A stretch of 64,000 nt of DNA from Daejeonella sp. JGW-45 (GCF_029360805.1 NZ_JARKNC010000008.1:835308-899307), one strand, 5' to 3'; shown: positions 54,400 through 63,755, counted from the stretch's first letter. The notes: generated by a model not told the origin, from the letters alone. A program made the numbers and translations.

Positions 54400-57300
54400 A
54401 TCAAAAAAGCTCTAAAAATAACCCTTTGGATACTGGCGACTCTCATATTGCTGGTAGCGGTGTTTATTTTTTCCCTCCAGTTTCGTACGGTACAGACATT
54501 TTTTGCCAAGAAAGCTGCAAAATACCTGTCTGAAAAGCTACAGACGAAAGTCGAGGTGGGCGGCTTGTATGTCAGGCCTTTTAAATCCCTTGTCCTGGAT
54601 AGCCTGTACATTGAAGACCGGGAAAAAGACACTTTATTGTTTTCCCCAAGGCTTACCGTGGATCTTAACCTCCTCTCGCTCAAGCTGCGGAAAGTATCGG
54701 TAAATACCATTCAGATGGATAACGGAAAGTTTCACCTGAAGCAGTACCGCGACTCCGCAACGAACGTGGAGTTTATCATTAACTATTTCGACACCGGCGA
54801 CCCTACTCCTTCGGCAAAACCCAGGAGGCCCTACGATGTAACTATCGATAAGATAGTGCTCAATAATATTGCCTTTAAATACCAGAACTTCAACAATACC
54901 AAGCCCGTCAAGGGGGTTAATTTTAATGATATCGATCTTCGTGCCCTGAGCACCAGCATCCTGAATCTCGACACAAAGAACCACCTCGTTAAGGCCGGAT
55001 TCCGTAATCTCACCTTCCGGGAGAAGAGTGGCTTCTATCTGAAGAACCTGACAACAAACGCAACGATCGATACCAACCAGATGGAGTTTAAGGAGCTATT
55101 GCTGGAAACCCAGACAACCCGGCTTTCGGACTACCTTCTGATGAAATACAGCACGTTCAAAGACTTTGGGAAGTTCATCAGCAAGGTGTATATGAAGGCG
55201 CATTTTAATAATGCGAAGGTGAACAGCTCTGACGTGACCTACTTTGCTCCCCAGCTGGCCAGCTCCAACATAATCCTGGAGCTCGACGGAGATGCGTCCG
55301 GTTTTGTGAATGACCTGAAGGCCCGGAACCTCGCTGTCAGGAGCGGTCAGGCGACCTATCTGAAGGGTGATTTTAATATCAAAGGCCTCCCTTCAATTAA
55401 AAACACCATGCTGGATCTGAACTTTGATCAGGTCTCGACCAATAAGAAGGACCTCGACCTGATCATTGCCAGGGCCACCGGTTCCAAAAAACAATATATA
55501 CCAGCCATCGCCTCGAAATTCGGAAACGTAAGCTTTAAAGGAAGGTTTACTGGTTTCATGAATGATTTCATTGCATTTGGTGAGATCAAGACCCGTTTGG
55601 GAAGAGTGGTGACCGATGTCAACATGAAGATCAGCCCTGCCGGCTATCCGAGGTATACAGGCGTTGTCAAGGCCTATGACTTTAACCTGGGCGAACTTCT
55701 CGACAGGAAGGACCTCGGGCGAACTACCCTCGTAGCAAATATTGACGGCAGCGGATTTAAGCTGAACTCGCTGGAAGAAAAACTAAAAAGTAGTATCCGG
55801 TATTTTGACTATAAAGGCTATCGCTACAGCAATATCAATGTTAACGGCAGCTTCATTAATAATCTTTTCAAGGGCATTATTAAAGTCAATGACAGGAATG
55901 TTAAGCTGGACTTTGATGGCAGTATCGACCTGAACCCGAAGCTGCCGGTATTTAATTTTAGCGCTGTTATCCGCGGTGCTAACCTCCATACTCTAAATTT
56001 CACGAAAGATACCGTACAGATCGATGCTGACCTGACGACCAATTTCACCGGCTCAAACCTCGATAATATTGAGGGCGAAGTTGATATCAACAGTATACGG
56101 ATGACCAATACTGAAAATTCGTTTGTGGTCGATTCTGTTAACCTGCGGGCGGTAGGCATAGGGACAAACCGTGAGCTGAAGATCCAGTCAGACATCCTTG
56201 ACGCCAGTATCAAGGGCGAGTACGACCTCAACACCTTCCCCTCATACTTCAAGTCGGTAGCCGCCAGATATATCCCCTCCCTCAGGCTCAATTACGTCAA
56301 GCCCGGCACTCAGAATTTTGAGTTCAGCCTGAACATAAAATATTTTGAGCCCCTGAGCATGCTCCTCGTTCCTCAGCTGAAGATCCCTGAGCAGGCAAAC
56401 TTCAACGGCAAGTTCGTTTCCGCTGAGAACATCGCTAACCTGAATGGATTCATTAAACTTATCGAGTACAATAAAATAAAAGTTAACAATCTGATCATTG
56501 ATGAAAGCACCTCGGCAGACGCAATGAACATATTCATAACCTCCGACAGGATAGACATCACCGACAGTCTTTATATTAAGAACGTCAACATTGCAAACAT
56601 CCTGAGGAACGATAGCCTGAACCTCAACATCAAGCTGTCTGATAAGAATGCCACCAACCAGCTGGATTTAAACTCACTGATCGAATTTACGGAGACGGGC
56701 GATGAGAAGATCCGCCTGAGTGTTTTACCGTCGGATGTCATCATCAACCGCGAAGTGTGGAAGATCCAGGAGAAAGTGAGCTTTAGTTTCGACGAAGGAA
56801 GGGGACCTAATGATAATTTCAACCTGTTCAGGAGAACCAAGATCACCGGCTTCGAACTGTTTCGGGATAACCAGATGCTTACCATCGATGGTATCATCTC
56901 CAAAAACCCCGGCGACGAACTGCTGATAGGCTTTAATAAATTTAAGCTCACTACGTTTAACTCCCTGACCAAACCACTGGGAATTTCGTTGCGTGGAGAG
57001 CTGAACGGCGATGCAAAATTTGCAGGCATCCTGGATAAGCCGAATGTGGAATCTGAGATCAAAATTGATACCCTTCACTACAATAACATTCTGATTGGCG
57101 ACCTTACACTTTCAGCAGGACTGGATAACGCGACCAATTTGATCAATGTAGAAGTCGACATTGAGAACCAGGGGGTAAGGACCCTCGATATCGACGGAAC
57201 CTATGACGCTAATGCCGATCAGAACCGGCTGGATATGAACGTCATGATGAATAATAACGAAGTTATTATTTTCCAGCCATTCCTAAAAAACCTGGTTTCG

Positions 57301-58887
57301 GACATGAAAGGCAAGGTCTCGGCCGACCTGAAAGTTACCGGGAAGCTCACCAATCCGCAGATCAACGGCCGGCTGTCGCTTATAGACGCAGGTATGACGG
57401 TTAACTATCTGAAGACGCCTTATCGCATCTCGGACGATGTGGAAGTGGAAAACAGTATCATTAAGCTAACTAATCTGCGCCTGAAAGACATCAGGGGTAA
57501 TGAAGCATTGGTGAACGGCACTGTTGACATGGCCAATCCGAACATTCCCGACATACGCATTGCAATCGTAGCTGATAATTTCATGGCGTTAAATACTACC
57601 TCCAAAGACAACCCCCTATATTACGGGGTTGCCTACGGCACAGGAGTATTTAATTTCAACGGGCCGACTAACGACATGAAGATCGACATTGACGCGGAAA
57701 CAAAGGCCGGAACAGTGTTTAACATCCCCCTGAATGCGTCAGCCACGGTGAACAAGAACGATTTTATAACGTTTGTTGCCAAAGACTCCTCACTGAACAA
57801 GCCAAAGGAAACTTCGTTCAAGGGCTTAACGATGAATTTTGCACTCAAGGTAGATGAGGCTTCGGAAGTGAACATCTTCACGGAAATGGGAAAGCTCTCC
57901 GGCCGGGGAAATTCGCAGCTGAGCTTAAAGATCACCAGCCTGGGCGATTTTGAAATGTTCGGAGATTACCTGATATCAAGTGGTAAGTTCGACTTTACTG
58001 CGCAGGATTTTATCAATAAGATCTTTAAGATCAGCGAGGGCGGATCGATCCGCTGGACGGGCAACCCGCAGGAAGCACAGATCAACCTGAAAGCAATCTA
58101 TGACGTCCGCGCCAGTCTTGCTCCTTTATACCGTGCTGCTAACCGGCCTACTCAACAGGATCAGCGTGTACCGGTAGAAGCGGTGATGAACCTTAGCGGC
58201 CCGCTGCTGACACCGGTCATCAAATTTGACATCAACTTTCCGAGTGATGCGTACGTAAAGGATGAACTTCAATCTTACCTCGGCGATGAGAACAACCTCA
58301 ACCAGCAAACCCTGAGCCTTATCGTCAGGCGCTCCTTTGCCGACGGAAGCGGAAGTGCTTCACTGGAGGCTGCGCAGTCGACCATCATAAACGCCGGAAC
58401 TGAGCTTGTCTTCAACCAGCTGAATACGATCATCGCCCAGTCGCTGAACCTGACTACCGTCGACTTTAATATCCGCTCGTTCAATGATGCGAGCGCCACA
58501 TTCAGGTTATTGAACGACAGGCTGATACTTACGGGCGGCATTACCGACCGGGCAACAAGCGAAAACGATTTCGCCGACTTCCAGCTCTTTGGCAGCTCAA
58601 ACGTAGCCCGCGACGTGGAAGCACTGTACCTCATTAAAAAAGACGGAAGCCTGGTACTCCGGGCATCAAACAAAATTACTAACCGGAATTTCCTGAACAT
58701 CAACAATAACAGCCCTTATGTCAGCGCACTCGGGTTGGTATACAGAAAAGATTTTGACAACCTCAGGGAGCTGCTTGCATTCCTGATCGGGCAGAAAAGA
58801 AGCGAAGAACGCCAGCCAGAACAGGATAAACCTAAGAATACCGAAGCGATCAAGCCGGAAGATATTACCCAGCCTGAAGAAAAATAA
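54400..58887 (+). CDS. TamB-type translocation and assembly module protein, non-ATG start
   Basis: A very long (about 1495 residues) inner-membrane-anchored periplasmic protein of the AsmA/TamB class, thought to bridge the periplasm for lipid transport or barrel assembly. One N-terminal helix (ITLWILATLILLVAVFIFSL) is followed by repeated beta-rich sections, and the conserved DUF490/TamB C-terminal domain covers about 1100-1450. The frame opens after a stop at 54385-54387 and has no ATG before the helix. The natural N-terminus KKALKITLWIL is preceded by an ATC codon at 54400, while the first TTG (54448) would delete half the helix. The stop abuts the ribBA stop with no gap. Confidence 0.85.
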   Translation: MKKALKITLWILATLILLVAVFIFSLQFRTVQTFFAKKAAKYLSEKLQTKVEVGGLYVRPFKSLVLDSLYIEDREKDTLLFSPRLTVDLNLLSLKLRKVSVNTIQMDNGKFHLKQYRDSATNVEFIINYFDTGDPTPSAKPRRPYDVTIDKIVLNNIAFKYQNFNNTKPVKGVNFNDIDLRALSTSILNLDTKNHLVKAGFRNLTFREKSGFYLKNLTTNATIDTNQMEFKELLLETQTTRLSDYLLMKYSTFKDFGKFISKVYMKAHFNNAKVNSSDVTYFAPQLASSNIILELDGDASGFVNDLKARNLAVRSGQATYLKGDFNIKGLPSIKNTMLDLNFDQVSTNKKDLDLIIARATGSKKQYIPAIASKFGNVSFKGRFTGFMNDFIAFGEIKTRLGRVVTDVNMKISPAGYPRYTGVVKAYDFNLGELLDRKDLGRTTLVANIDGSGFKLNSLEEKLKSSIRYFDYKGYRYSNINVNGSFINNLFKGIIKVNDRNVKLDFDGSIDLNPKLPVFNFSAVIRGANLHTLNFTKDTVQIDADLTTNFTGSNLDNIEGEVDINSIRMTNTENSFVVDSVNLRAVGIGTNRELKIQSDILDASIKGEYDLNTFPSYFKSVAARYIPSLRLNYVKPGTQNFEFSLNIKYFEPLSMLLVPQLKIPEQANFNGKFVSAENIANLNGFIKLIEYNKIKVNNLIIDESTSADAMNIFITSDRIDITDSLYIKNVNIANILRNDSLNLNIKLSDKNATNQLDLNSLIEFTETGDEKIRLSVLPSDVIINREVWKIQEKVSFSFDEGRGPNDNFNLFRRTKITGFELFRDNQMLTIDGIISKNPGDELLIGFNKFKLTTFNSLTKPLGISLRGELNGDAKFAGILDKPNVESEIKIDTLHYNNILIGDLTLSAGLDNATNLINVEVDIENQGVRTLDIDGTYDANADQNRLDMNVMMNNNEVIIFQPFLKNLVSDMKGKVSADLKVTGKLTNPQINGRLSLIDAGMTVNYLKTPYRISDDVEVENSIIKLTNLRLKDIRGNEALVNGTVDMANPNIPDIRIAIVADNFMALNTTSKDNPLYYGVAYGTGVFNFNGPTNDMKIDIDAETKAGTVFNIPLNASATVNKNDFITFVAKDSSLNKPKETSFKGLTMNFALKVDEASEVNIFTEMGKLSGRGNSQLSLKITSLGDFEMFGDYLISSGKFDFTAQDFINKIFKISEGGSIRWTGNPQEAQINLKAIYDVRASLAPLYRAANRPTQQDQRVPVEAVMNLSGPLLTPVIKFDINFPSDAYVKDELQSYLGDENNLNQQTLSLIVRRSFADGSGSASLEAAQSTIINAGTELVFNQLNTIIAQSLNLTTVDFNIRSFNDASATFRLLNDRLILTGGITDRATSENDFADFQLFGSSNVARDVEALYLIKKDGSLVLRASNKITNRNFLNINNNSPYVSALGLVYRKDFDNLRELLAFLIGQKRSEERQPEQDKPKNTEAIKPEDITQPEEK

Positions 58888-60093
58888 CTAGCTGTTCTTC
58901 ATAATGGTGTGGCCCATTTTATCTCTCTTAGTCTTTAGGTAAAGCTCGTTATGCTCGTTTGATTGTATCTCAATCGGCACATTTGAGTCTACCTCAAGGC
59001 CATAACCGATCAGACCCGAGCGCTTGGTCGGATTGTTCGACATCAGCTTCATCTTTTTAATTCCCAGGCTGCGCAGAATTTGCGCACCGATCCCATAATC
59101 GCGCTGGTCCATCGGGAAGCCCAGCTGGAGATTGGCATCAACGGTATCAAGGCCGTTTTCCTGCAAGTTATATGCGTGAAGTTTATTGATCAGCCCAATG
59201 CCGCGCCCCTCCTGGTTCATATAAATAACTACGCCCTTCCCTTCCTTTTCAATCATCTCCATGGCTTTATGAAGCTGCGGACCGCAATCACAGCGGCAGG
59301 ATCCAAATATATCGCCTGTTATGCAAGAACTATGCACTCTGACAAGCACCGGCTCATCCTCTTCCCAACTACCCTTTACAAGCGCCAGGTGCTGCTCGCC
59401 CGAATTTATCTGCGTATATGCAGCCATTTCGAAATCGCCCCATTGGGTTGGTAGCTTAACTGCAACTTCCTTTTTGATCAGGGATTCCGTTTTCAGCCTG
59501 TAGGATATCAGATCCTTTATGCTGATGATCTTAAGCTTAAACTGTTTGGCGATAAGAAGCAGGTCCGGTAGGCGCGCCATTTCCCCGTCTTCTTTAAGGA
59601 TCTCTACCAATACTCCGGCCGGCGCCAGGCCAGCCATCTCAGCCAGGTCGACCGCTGCCTCAGTATGCCCTGCACGGCGCAGCACTCCACCTTTTTTTGC
59701 TATGAGCGGGAAAATATGCCCGGGACGGCCCAGCTCGTCCGGGTTTGTCGTAGGATCGATTAAAGCTTGAACCGTTTTTGACCTGTCGGAAGCAGAAATA
59801 CCTGTTGTACAGCCATGTCCGATGAGATCGACCGATACCGTAAAATTAGTCTCAAACACAGCCGTGTTATTACCAACCATCAGGTCCAGCTTCAGCTCCT
59901 GGCAGCGCTCCTCGGTAAGAGGTGCACAGATCAAACCGCGGCCGTGGGTGGCCATAAAATTAATGATCTCAGGTGTTGCATTAGAAGCGGCGGTAAGGAA
60001 GTCGCCTTCATTCTCCCTGTCCTCATCATCAACAACGATAATTACTTTACCTGCTTTTATATCGCTTATAGCGTCTTCAATCGTATTAAACAT
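58888..60093 (-). CDS. ribBA: Bifunctional 3,4-dihydroxy-2-butanone-4-phosphate synthase / GTP cyclohydrolase II
   Basis: Catalyses both entry steps of riboflavin synthesis. The N-terminal RibB half (to about 200) has [13 protein letters not shown], the catalytic [24 protein letters not shown] and RPGHIFPL with HTEAAVDLA. The C-terminal RibA half has the zinc site [18 protein letters not shown] and NQEGRGIGL. The 401 residues are standard. It converges on tamB, with the two stop codons directly adjacent (58885-58890), so no separate terminator lies between them. Confidence 0.97.
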   Translation of the reverse strand: MFNTIEDAISDIKAGKVIIVVDDEDRENEGDFLTAASNATPEIINFMATHGRGLICAPLTEERCQELKLDLMVGNNTAVFETNFTVSVDLIGHGCTTGISASDRSKTVQALIDPTTNPDELGRPGHIFPLIAKKGGVLRRAGHTEAAVDLAEMAGLAPAGVLVEILKEDGEMARLPDLLLIAKQFKLKIISIKDLISYRLKTESLIKKEVAVKLPTQWGDFEMAAYTQINSGEQHLALVKGSWEEDEPVLVRVHSSCITGDIFGSCRCDCGPQLHKAMEMIEKEGKGVVIYMNQEGRGIGLINKLHAYNLQENGLDTVDANLQLGFPMDQRDYGIGAQILRSLGIKKMKLMSNNPTKRSGLIGYGLEVDSNVPIEIQSNEHNELYLKTKRDKMGHTIMKNS

Positions 60094-60199
60094 ATCGTGG
60101 GTATAAAGCGGTTATGATTTTAGCTCCGCTTAATTTGAGCGCAAAATTACGGAAATAGTTTGGGAGTGTCATTTCCGGGAAAGGAATTAGGTCAGGGGA

Positions 60200-60382
60200 A
60201 TGCAATAAGTGATCAGTAATCAGTAATCAGTGGCTACGCCAAGTAATCGGTCAGTAGTGATGGGAAACCCGTAAATGGAGAATAGTCACTTGGTCAGTAA
60301 AGGTACGTTCAGCGGACACTCATCACTAATTACTTATAACCTATTGCCTATCACCTATTGCCTATTACCTATTACCTATTAC
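60200..60382. repeat. Word-repeat spacer between ribBA and lptF/G
   Basis: aagtgatcagtaatcagtaatcagtgg (60206-60233 in part) and caagtaatcggtcagtagtgat (60239-60261) share words with the 6.43 and 14.7 kb spacers. From 60325 to 60380 there are five to six units of cctattgcctatcac. No coding sequence recognised. Confidence 0.7.
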
Positions 60383-61810
60383 TCAAACTCCTTCCTTTTT
60401 CGAAAACAAACGCTTAAACCACCTCTTATAATAATCAATATCAAACAGCACCGAGTCTGCTGTAGCCTTGTAGGTAAGAAAAGCACCCAGCGGAGCCAGT
60501 GCAAATATTGCCACCCACATTCCGATAGAAGGGCTGAGCGAACCCTGTTTAACAGATTTCTCGCCTATAGTAGAAATGATATGATAGATCAGGAAAAACA
60601 GCACCGACATCACCACAGGGAGGCCAAGACCGCCTTTCCGGATAATAGCGCCTAAAGGAGCGCCAATAAAGAACAGCACCATACAGGAAACAGCAAGCGT
60701 AAACTTCCGGTTAAGTTCGATCAGGAAGCCCCTGATACGGACCTTGTTGTCTTCCGTATACATCTGCTTCCGCCCTACTATATCCTTAACCGTCCGGATC
60801 TGGTCCTTGGCACTCTGCACCGATTGCAATTGCTTGTTGGCAGGTATTAGCTCCAGCACATTCCGGTATTTTTTTATCGGCTTTGCCGCGCTTTTTTTAC
60901 CTAATGAATCCGTGCGATACGTCTTTGCCAGCAAGGTCAGATCATGGTAGGTCGACCTGATATTACTGTCGTTCTTGTGCTCGAAGGAGTCCCGGAAAAA
61001 CTTAAGCTGCCGGAGGCTCATCATGGCGTAATTATTTTTGAACAGCTCCTCGTCGGTTCGCTTCATCTGGAAGCTCGACAGATCAAATTTCTGTTCAGTC
61101 TCCTTAAATATGGTGCGCATTAGACGCTGCCGCGGATTATAATTCCCCGATGTGCCAGGGCTTTCTTCATAGCGGTAACCATCCTTGAGTTTAAGCACCA
61201 GCATCTGGTTATCGTCGGTCATGAACATCTGGCCTTCCTTCGCCAATAAGGTACTCAGATTCCCATTGCTGGCGTTACGATTATAGATCATGACATCATG
61301 CAAGGTCTGGTCCGGATCTTTCTTCCTGACACGGATGGCAAAGCCCGGGATACTATTATTAAAAATACCCTCCTTGATCAGGAAGGCAGCTTTTTGATTT
61401 CTGACATCATATAAGAGAGATCCCATTTTGAGGTTAGCTTTGGGAAGCATATAATCCGAAAAGAGAAATGCACCTATGCCGAGTATCCCCACAGTGATGA
61501 TCAGCGGCATCATGGCCTTCTGCAGGGAAATGCCGGCCGACTTAATAGCCACCAACTCATAGTTCTCGCCCAGGCTGCCAAAAGTCATAATAGATGAAAG
61601 GAGGATGGCAAGGGGGAGCGCCATGGCAACATTGGTAGCCGAAGCATAAAGCAGCAGCTGCAAGATCACGTGCCATTCAAAACCCTTCCCAATCAGATCG
61701 TCGATGTATTTAAACAAAAATAACATCAGCAAAATGAACATCACAATGAAAAAGGTGACGATAAAAGGCCTGATAAAAGCCTTAAACACTAATAAATGGA
61801 CTTTCTTCAT
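60383..61810 (-). CDS. LptF/LptG family permease
   Basis: A 475-residue inner-membrane component of the lipopolysaccharide export transporter. Helices near 12-35, 55-85 and 95-120 are followed by a large periplasmic beta-jellyroll domain (about 130-360) and three more helices at the C-terminus, the standard YjgP/YjgQ layout. LPLAILLSSIMTFGSLGENYELVAIKSAGIS (cited in part) is the conserved cytoplasmic coupling loop. Only one such gene is in the window; the partner lies elsewhere. Whether it is LptF or LptG cannot be told by eye. Confidence 0.9.
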   Translation of the reverse strand: MKKVHLLVFKAFIRPFIVTFFIVMFILLMLFLFKYIDDLIGKGFEWHVILQLLLYASATNVAMALPLAILLSSIMTFGSLGENYELVAIKSAGISLQKAMMPLIITVGILGIGAFLFSDYMLPKANLKMGSLLYDVRNQKAAFLIKEGIFNNSIPGFAIRVRKKDPDQTLHDVMIYNRNASNGNLSTLLAKEGQMFMTDDNQMLVLKLKDGYRYEESPGTSGNYNPRQRLMRTIFKETEQKFDLSSFQMKRTDEELFKNNYAMMSLRQLKFFRDSFEHKNDSNIRSTYHDLTLLAKTYRTDSLGKKSAAKPIKKYRNVLELIPANKQLQSVQSAKDQIRTVKDIVGRKQMYTEDNKVRIRGFLIELNRKFTLAVSCMVLFFIGAPLGAIIRKGGLGLPVVMSVLFFLIYHIISTIGEKSVKQGSLSPSIGMWVAIFALAPLGAFLTYKATADSVLFDIDYYKRWFKRLFSKKEGV

Positions 61811-61839
61811 TAGGTGTAAAAATAGGGAAAATTTATTCC

Positions 61840-62220
61840 CTAAGCACCCAGCACGCTGATGAGGTATTGAATTTGATTATCCCAGATAAGTTTCCGGTCC
61901 TGCATGGTATCTTCTGTGGCAAAGTCGGTAATGGAAAGGGCAACATCATTCGTCAGTTCGTCCTGAACTACTTCCATTTCAAAGTAGCAATGAGGCTCAT
62001 CATCCAGCCACTTGAACTTAACCAGCTTATTCTCCTTGATCGACAACAGTTTCGCCTTCTGCTGTTCACCATCCCAGGTAAAGGTATAAACCTGGTCGCG
62101 GTACGTCACGTCGTCAGCAAACCACTGCGCTAAACCGTTAGGTTCGTTAAGAAAACCAAATAATATCTTAGGAGATGATTTTACTTCATACTCAACATTA
62201 AACTTCTTCTTTTCTGACAT
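61840..62220 (-). CDS. START-like domain protein (SRPBCC fold)
   Basis: A 126-residue helix-grip protein with KFNVEYEVKSSPKILFGFL at the N-terminus, LAQWFADDVTYRDQVYTFTWDG (cited in part) and VKFKWLDDEPHCYFEMEV. It matches the Bacteroidota START-like family related to AHSA1/SRPBCC proteins. Ligand unknown. It lies 29 bp upstream of lptF/G on the same strand, so the two are probably co-transcribed. Confidence 0.88.
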   Translation of the reverse strand: MSEKKKFNVEYEVKSSPKILFGFLNEPNGLAQWFADDVTYRDQVYTFTWDGEQQKAKLLSIKENKLVKFKWLDDEPHCYFEMEVVQDELTNDVALSITDFATEDTMQDRKLIWDNQIQYLISVLGA

Positions 62221-62263
62221 CCTGTAATTATTTGATCTTGTGAGGCGATTTTTTTATGATTAG

Positions 62264-62295
62264 TTTCTAAAGAAAAGTAATTTCCTCTATATTTG
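62264..62295 (+). promoter_or_regulatory. Promoter upstream of the tRNA region
   Basis: TTTC at 62264-62267, a 20-nt spacer and a perfect TATATTTG at 62288-62295. It points toward the degenerate tRNA copy (62387) and the intact tRNA-Met (62496), so both may be in one primary transcript. Confidence 0.55.
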
Positions 62296-62386
62296 CAACT
62301 CTCTTTAAAAAGGGGGTTTGATTGACAAGATAATTGTTGCATTCGACAATTAGTTAAAACATAACCAATTAAGAGAAAATAATTTT

Positions 62387-62453
62387 GGCGGGGTATCCGC
62401 CCAAGGCGGAACAGGATTCATATCCGCCCGAGGCGGACGGCAGTTCAACTGCT
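62387..62453 (+). pseudogene. Degenerate tRNA-Met copy with two REP palindromes replacing its arms
   Basis: Three collinear exact blocks match the intact tRNA-Met: GGCGGGGTA (62387-62395; tRNA positions 1-9), CAGGATTCATA (62412-62422; anticodon stem and loop) and GGCAGTTC (62439-62446; T arm), followed by a shortened CTGCT. Between them are TCCGCC-CAA-GGCGGA (62396-62410) and TCCGCC-CGA-GGCGGA (62423-62437) in place of the D arm and of the 3' anticodon stem/variable loop. The 3' acceptor half is missing, so it cannot be a working tRNA. Confidence 0.7.
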
Positions 62454-62495
62454 TAATTAAATAGGATTAGTATAAAGTAATAACGTAGATAACAA

Positions 62496-62569
62496 GGCGG
62501 GGTAGCTCAGATGGTTAGAGCGCAGGATTCATAACCCTGAGGTCGGCAGTTCGATCCTGCTCCCCGCTA
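62496..62569 (+). tRNA. tRNA-Met (anticodon CAT)
   Basis: A 74-nt cloverleaf: acceptor GGCGGGG/CCCCGCT (G1.U72), D stem GCTC/GAGC, anticodon arm CAGGA-TTCATAA-CCCTG, T arm GGCAG-TTCGATC-CTGCT, discriminator A and no encoded CCA. The closing pair of the anticodon stem is A31.C39, a mismatch. Elongator Met is most likely; a CAT anticodon could also be tRNA-Ile2 after lysidine modification. A tyrosine integrase gene starts 69 bp downstream, so the 3' half of this tRNA is the probable attachment site. Confidence 0.95.
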
Positions 62570-62576
62570 CTGCAAT

Positions 62577-62603
62577 AAGCCACTTTAGGGTGGCTTTTGT
62601 TGT
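62577..62603 (+). terminator. Terminator after tRNA-Met
   Basis: aagccac / gtggctt is a 7-bp stem with a 6-nt loop and is followed by a T-rich tract (ttttgttgttt). Confidence 0.75.
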
Positions 62604-62615
62604 TTCTAAGCCTTA

Positions 62616-62639
62616 AGTGCGCCAAATAGTGCGCCAAAT
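62616..62639. repeat. 12-bp tandem repeat overlapping the integrase start
   Basis: agtgcgccaaat occurs twice in direct succession (62616-62627 and 62628-62639). The integrase ATG begins inside the second copy. It could be an arm-type integrase site or an autoregulatory operator. Confidence 0.6.
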
Positions 62640-63720
62640 GTACACCAAACCACAGATCAAAAAGGCTAATAACAGATACTACATCGAATTTTATTATAGG
62701 GGTGAAAGGTTGAGGGAATACAACGGAAGTAAGCTCTCATTACAAATTTTCCCTAACAGAGCAAATACTGCGAAGGAGAGAACTCTGCTTTTACAAGAGT
62801 TGAAAACAGAATTTGCCAAAGCTCTCGAAGATAATTGGAATCCATTTACAGGTCAGAAAGTTGTTCCTCAGAAAGAAATGACTTTGGAACAGGTTATCAC
62901 TAACAAGCTGAATACCATTTCAACAGGAAATTATAGCAGAACCTATCAGGCAGCAATCAGATCCCTCGGGGACAAAATTTTGAAGTTCCTGACGAAATAT
63001 GAGAAAAAGGCTACTCTCGAGCAACTGGAAACACAGCGACTCCTCATATTTCTTGACAAGTTCAATTCGTCGAATCGAAACTACATGAACAAAAGACAGT
63101 ATTTGAACGTCCTTGTTCCTGGCACGATAGCTAAAACACCTCGTAAGAAATACGCAGAGATATTACATCAGACTTATGAGGCTGAAGAAATGAAAGCCAT
63201 ATTAGGCTATTTGAAAGAAAATTATCATAAGCTCTACACTGTGGCATTGCTGACTTACGGATGCTTCGTTCGGCCTCATGAAGAGGCTCGTTTATTGCAA
63301 AAGTACCAGATAAAGGAACAAAAAATATTTCTCTCAGGTGACGAAAATAAGGGTAAAAAGGTCAGAGTGATTCATATCCCGGACTACGTTTACGAGGTTT
63401 TACTTCCTTATATAGATAATTGTGCAGAACCTAATCATTATTTATTCTCTGGAGAACCTACTCCCGTAAATTTTGATTACTTCAGAACACAATGGAGTAG
63501 AGCAAAAAGTCAGATGTTAAAGGCGAAACTGATACAAAAGAACCAAACTCTTTACTCCTTCCGTCATACAGGTGCCGTTAAAGTTTACAGACAAACTAAA
63601 GACGCACACATTGTCCAGCAATTGCTAGGTCATTCAAGCCTGACAGTTACATTGAAATATCTCAGAGGATTGGGTGAAACAAATACTTTGCAGTTGAGAG
63701 AATTCATGCCGACATTATAA
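62638..63720 (+). CDS. Tyrosine recombinase / integrase
   Basis: A 360-residue phage-type integrase. The N-terminal strands TKPQIKKANNRYYIEFYYRG resemble the arm-binding domain, and a SAM-like core-binding domain lies at about 80-165. In the catalytic domain I see Arg in CFVRPHEEARLL (near 211), Lys in NKGKKVRVI, FRHTGAVKVY (near 307, Ser in place of the first His), LLGHSSLTVTLKYL with His near 330 and the nucleophile Tyr near 339. Alternative in-frame GTG starts lie in the tandem repeat upstream. Its position beside tRNA-Met and its lower GC content point to an integrated element that continues past the window edge. Confidence 0.92.
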   Translation: MYTKPQIKKANNRYYIEFYYRGERLREYNGSKLSLQIFPNRANTAKERTLLLQELKTEFAKALEDNWNPFTGQKVVPQKEMTLEQVITNKLNTISTGNYSRTYQAAIRSLGDKILKFLTKYEKKATLEQLETQRLLIFLDKFNSSNRNYMNKRQYLNVLVPGTIAKTPRKKYAEILHQTYEAEEMKAILGYLKENYHKLYTVALLTYGCFVRPHEEARLLQKYQIKEQKIFLSGDENKGKKVRVIHIPDYVYEVLLPYIDNCAEPNHYLFSGEPTPVNFDYFRTQWSRAKSQMLKAKLIQKNQTLYSFRHTGAVKVYRQTKDAHIVQQLLGHSSLTVTLKYLRGLGETNTLQLREFMPTL

Positions 63721-63724
63721 TATG

Positions 63725-63755
63725 AATCCTGTCTTTTATAAGGACAGGATTTTTT
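63725..63755 (+). terminator. Terminator of the integrase gene
   Basis: aatcctgtc / gacaggatt is a perfect 9-bp stem with a 9-nt loop and is followed by a run of Ts. Confidence 0.9.
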
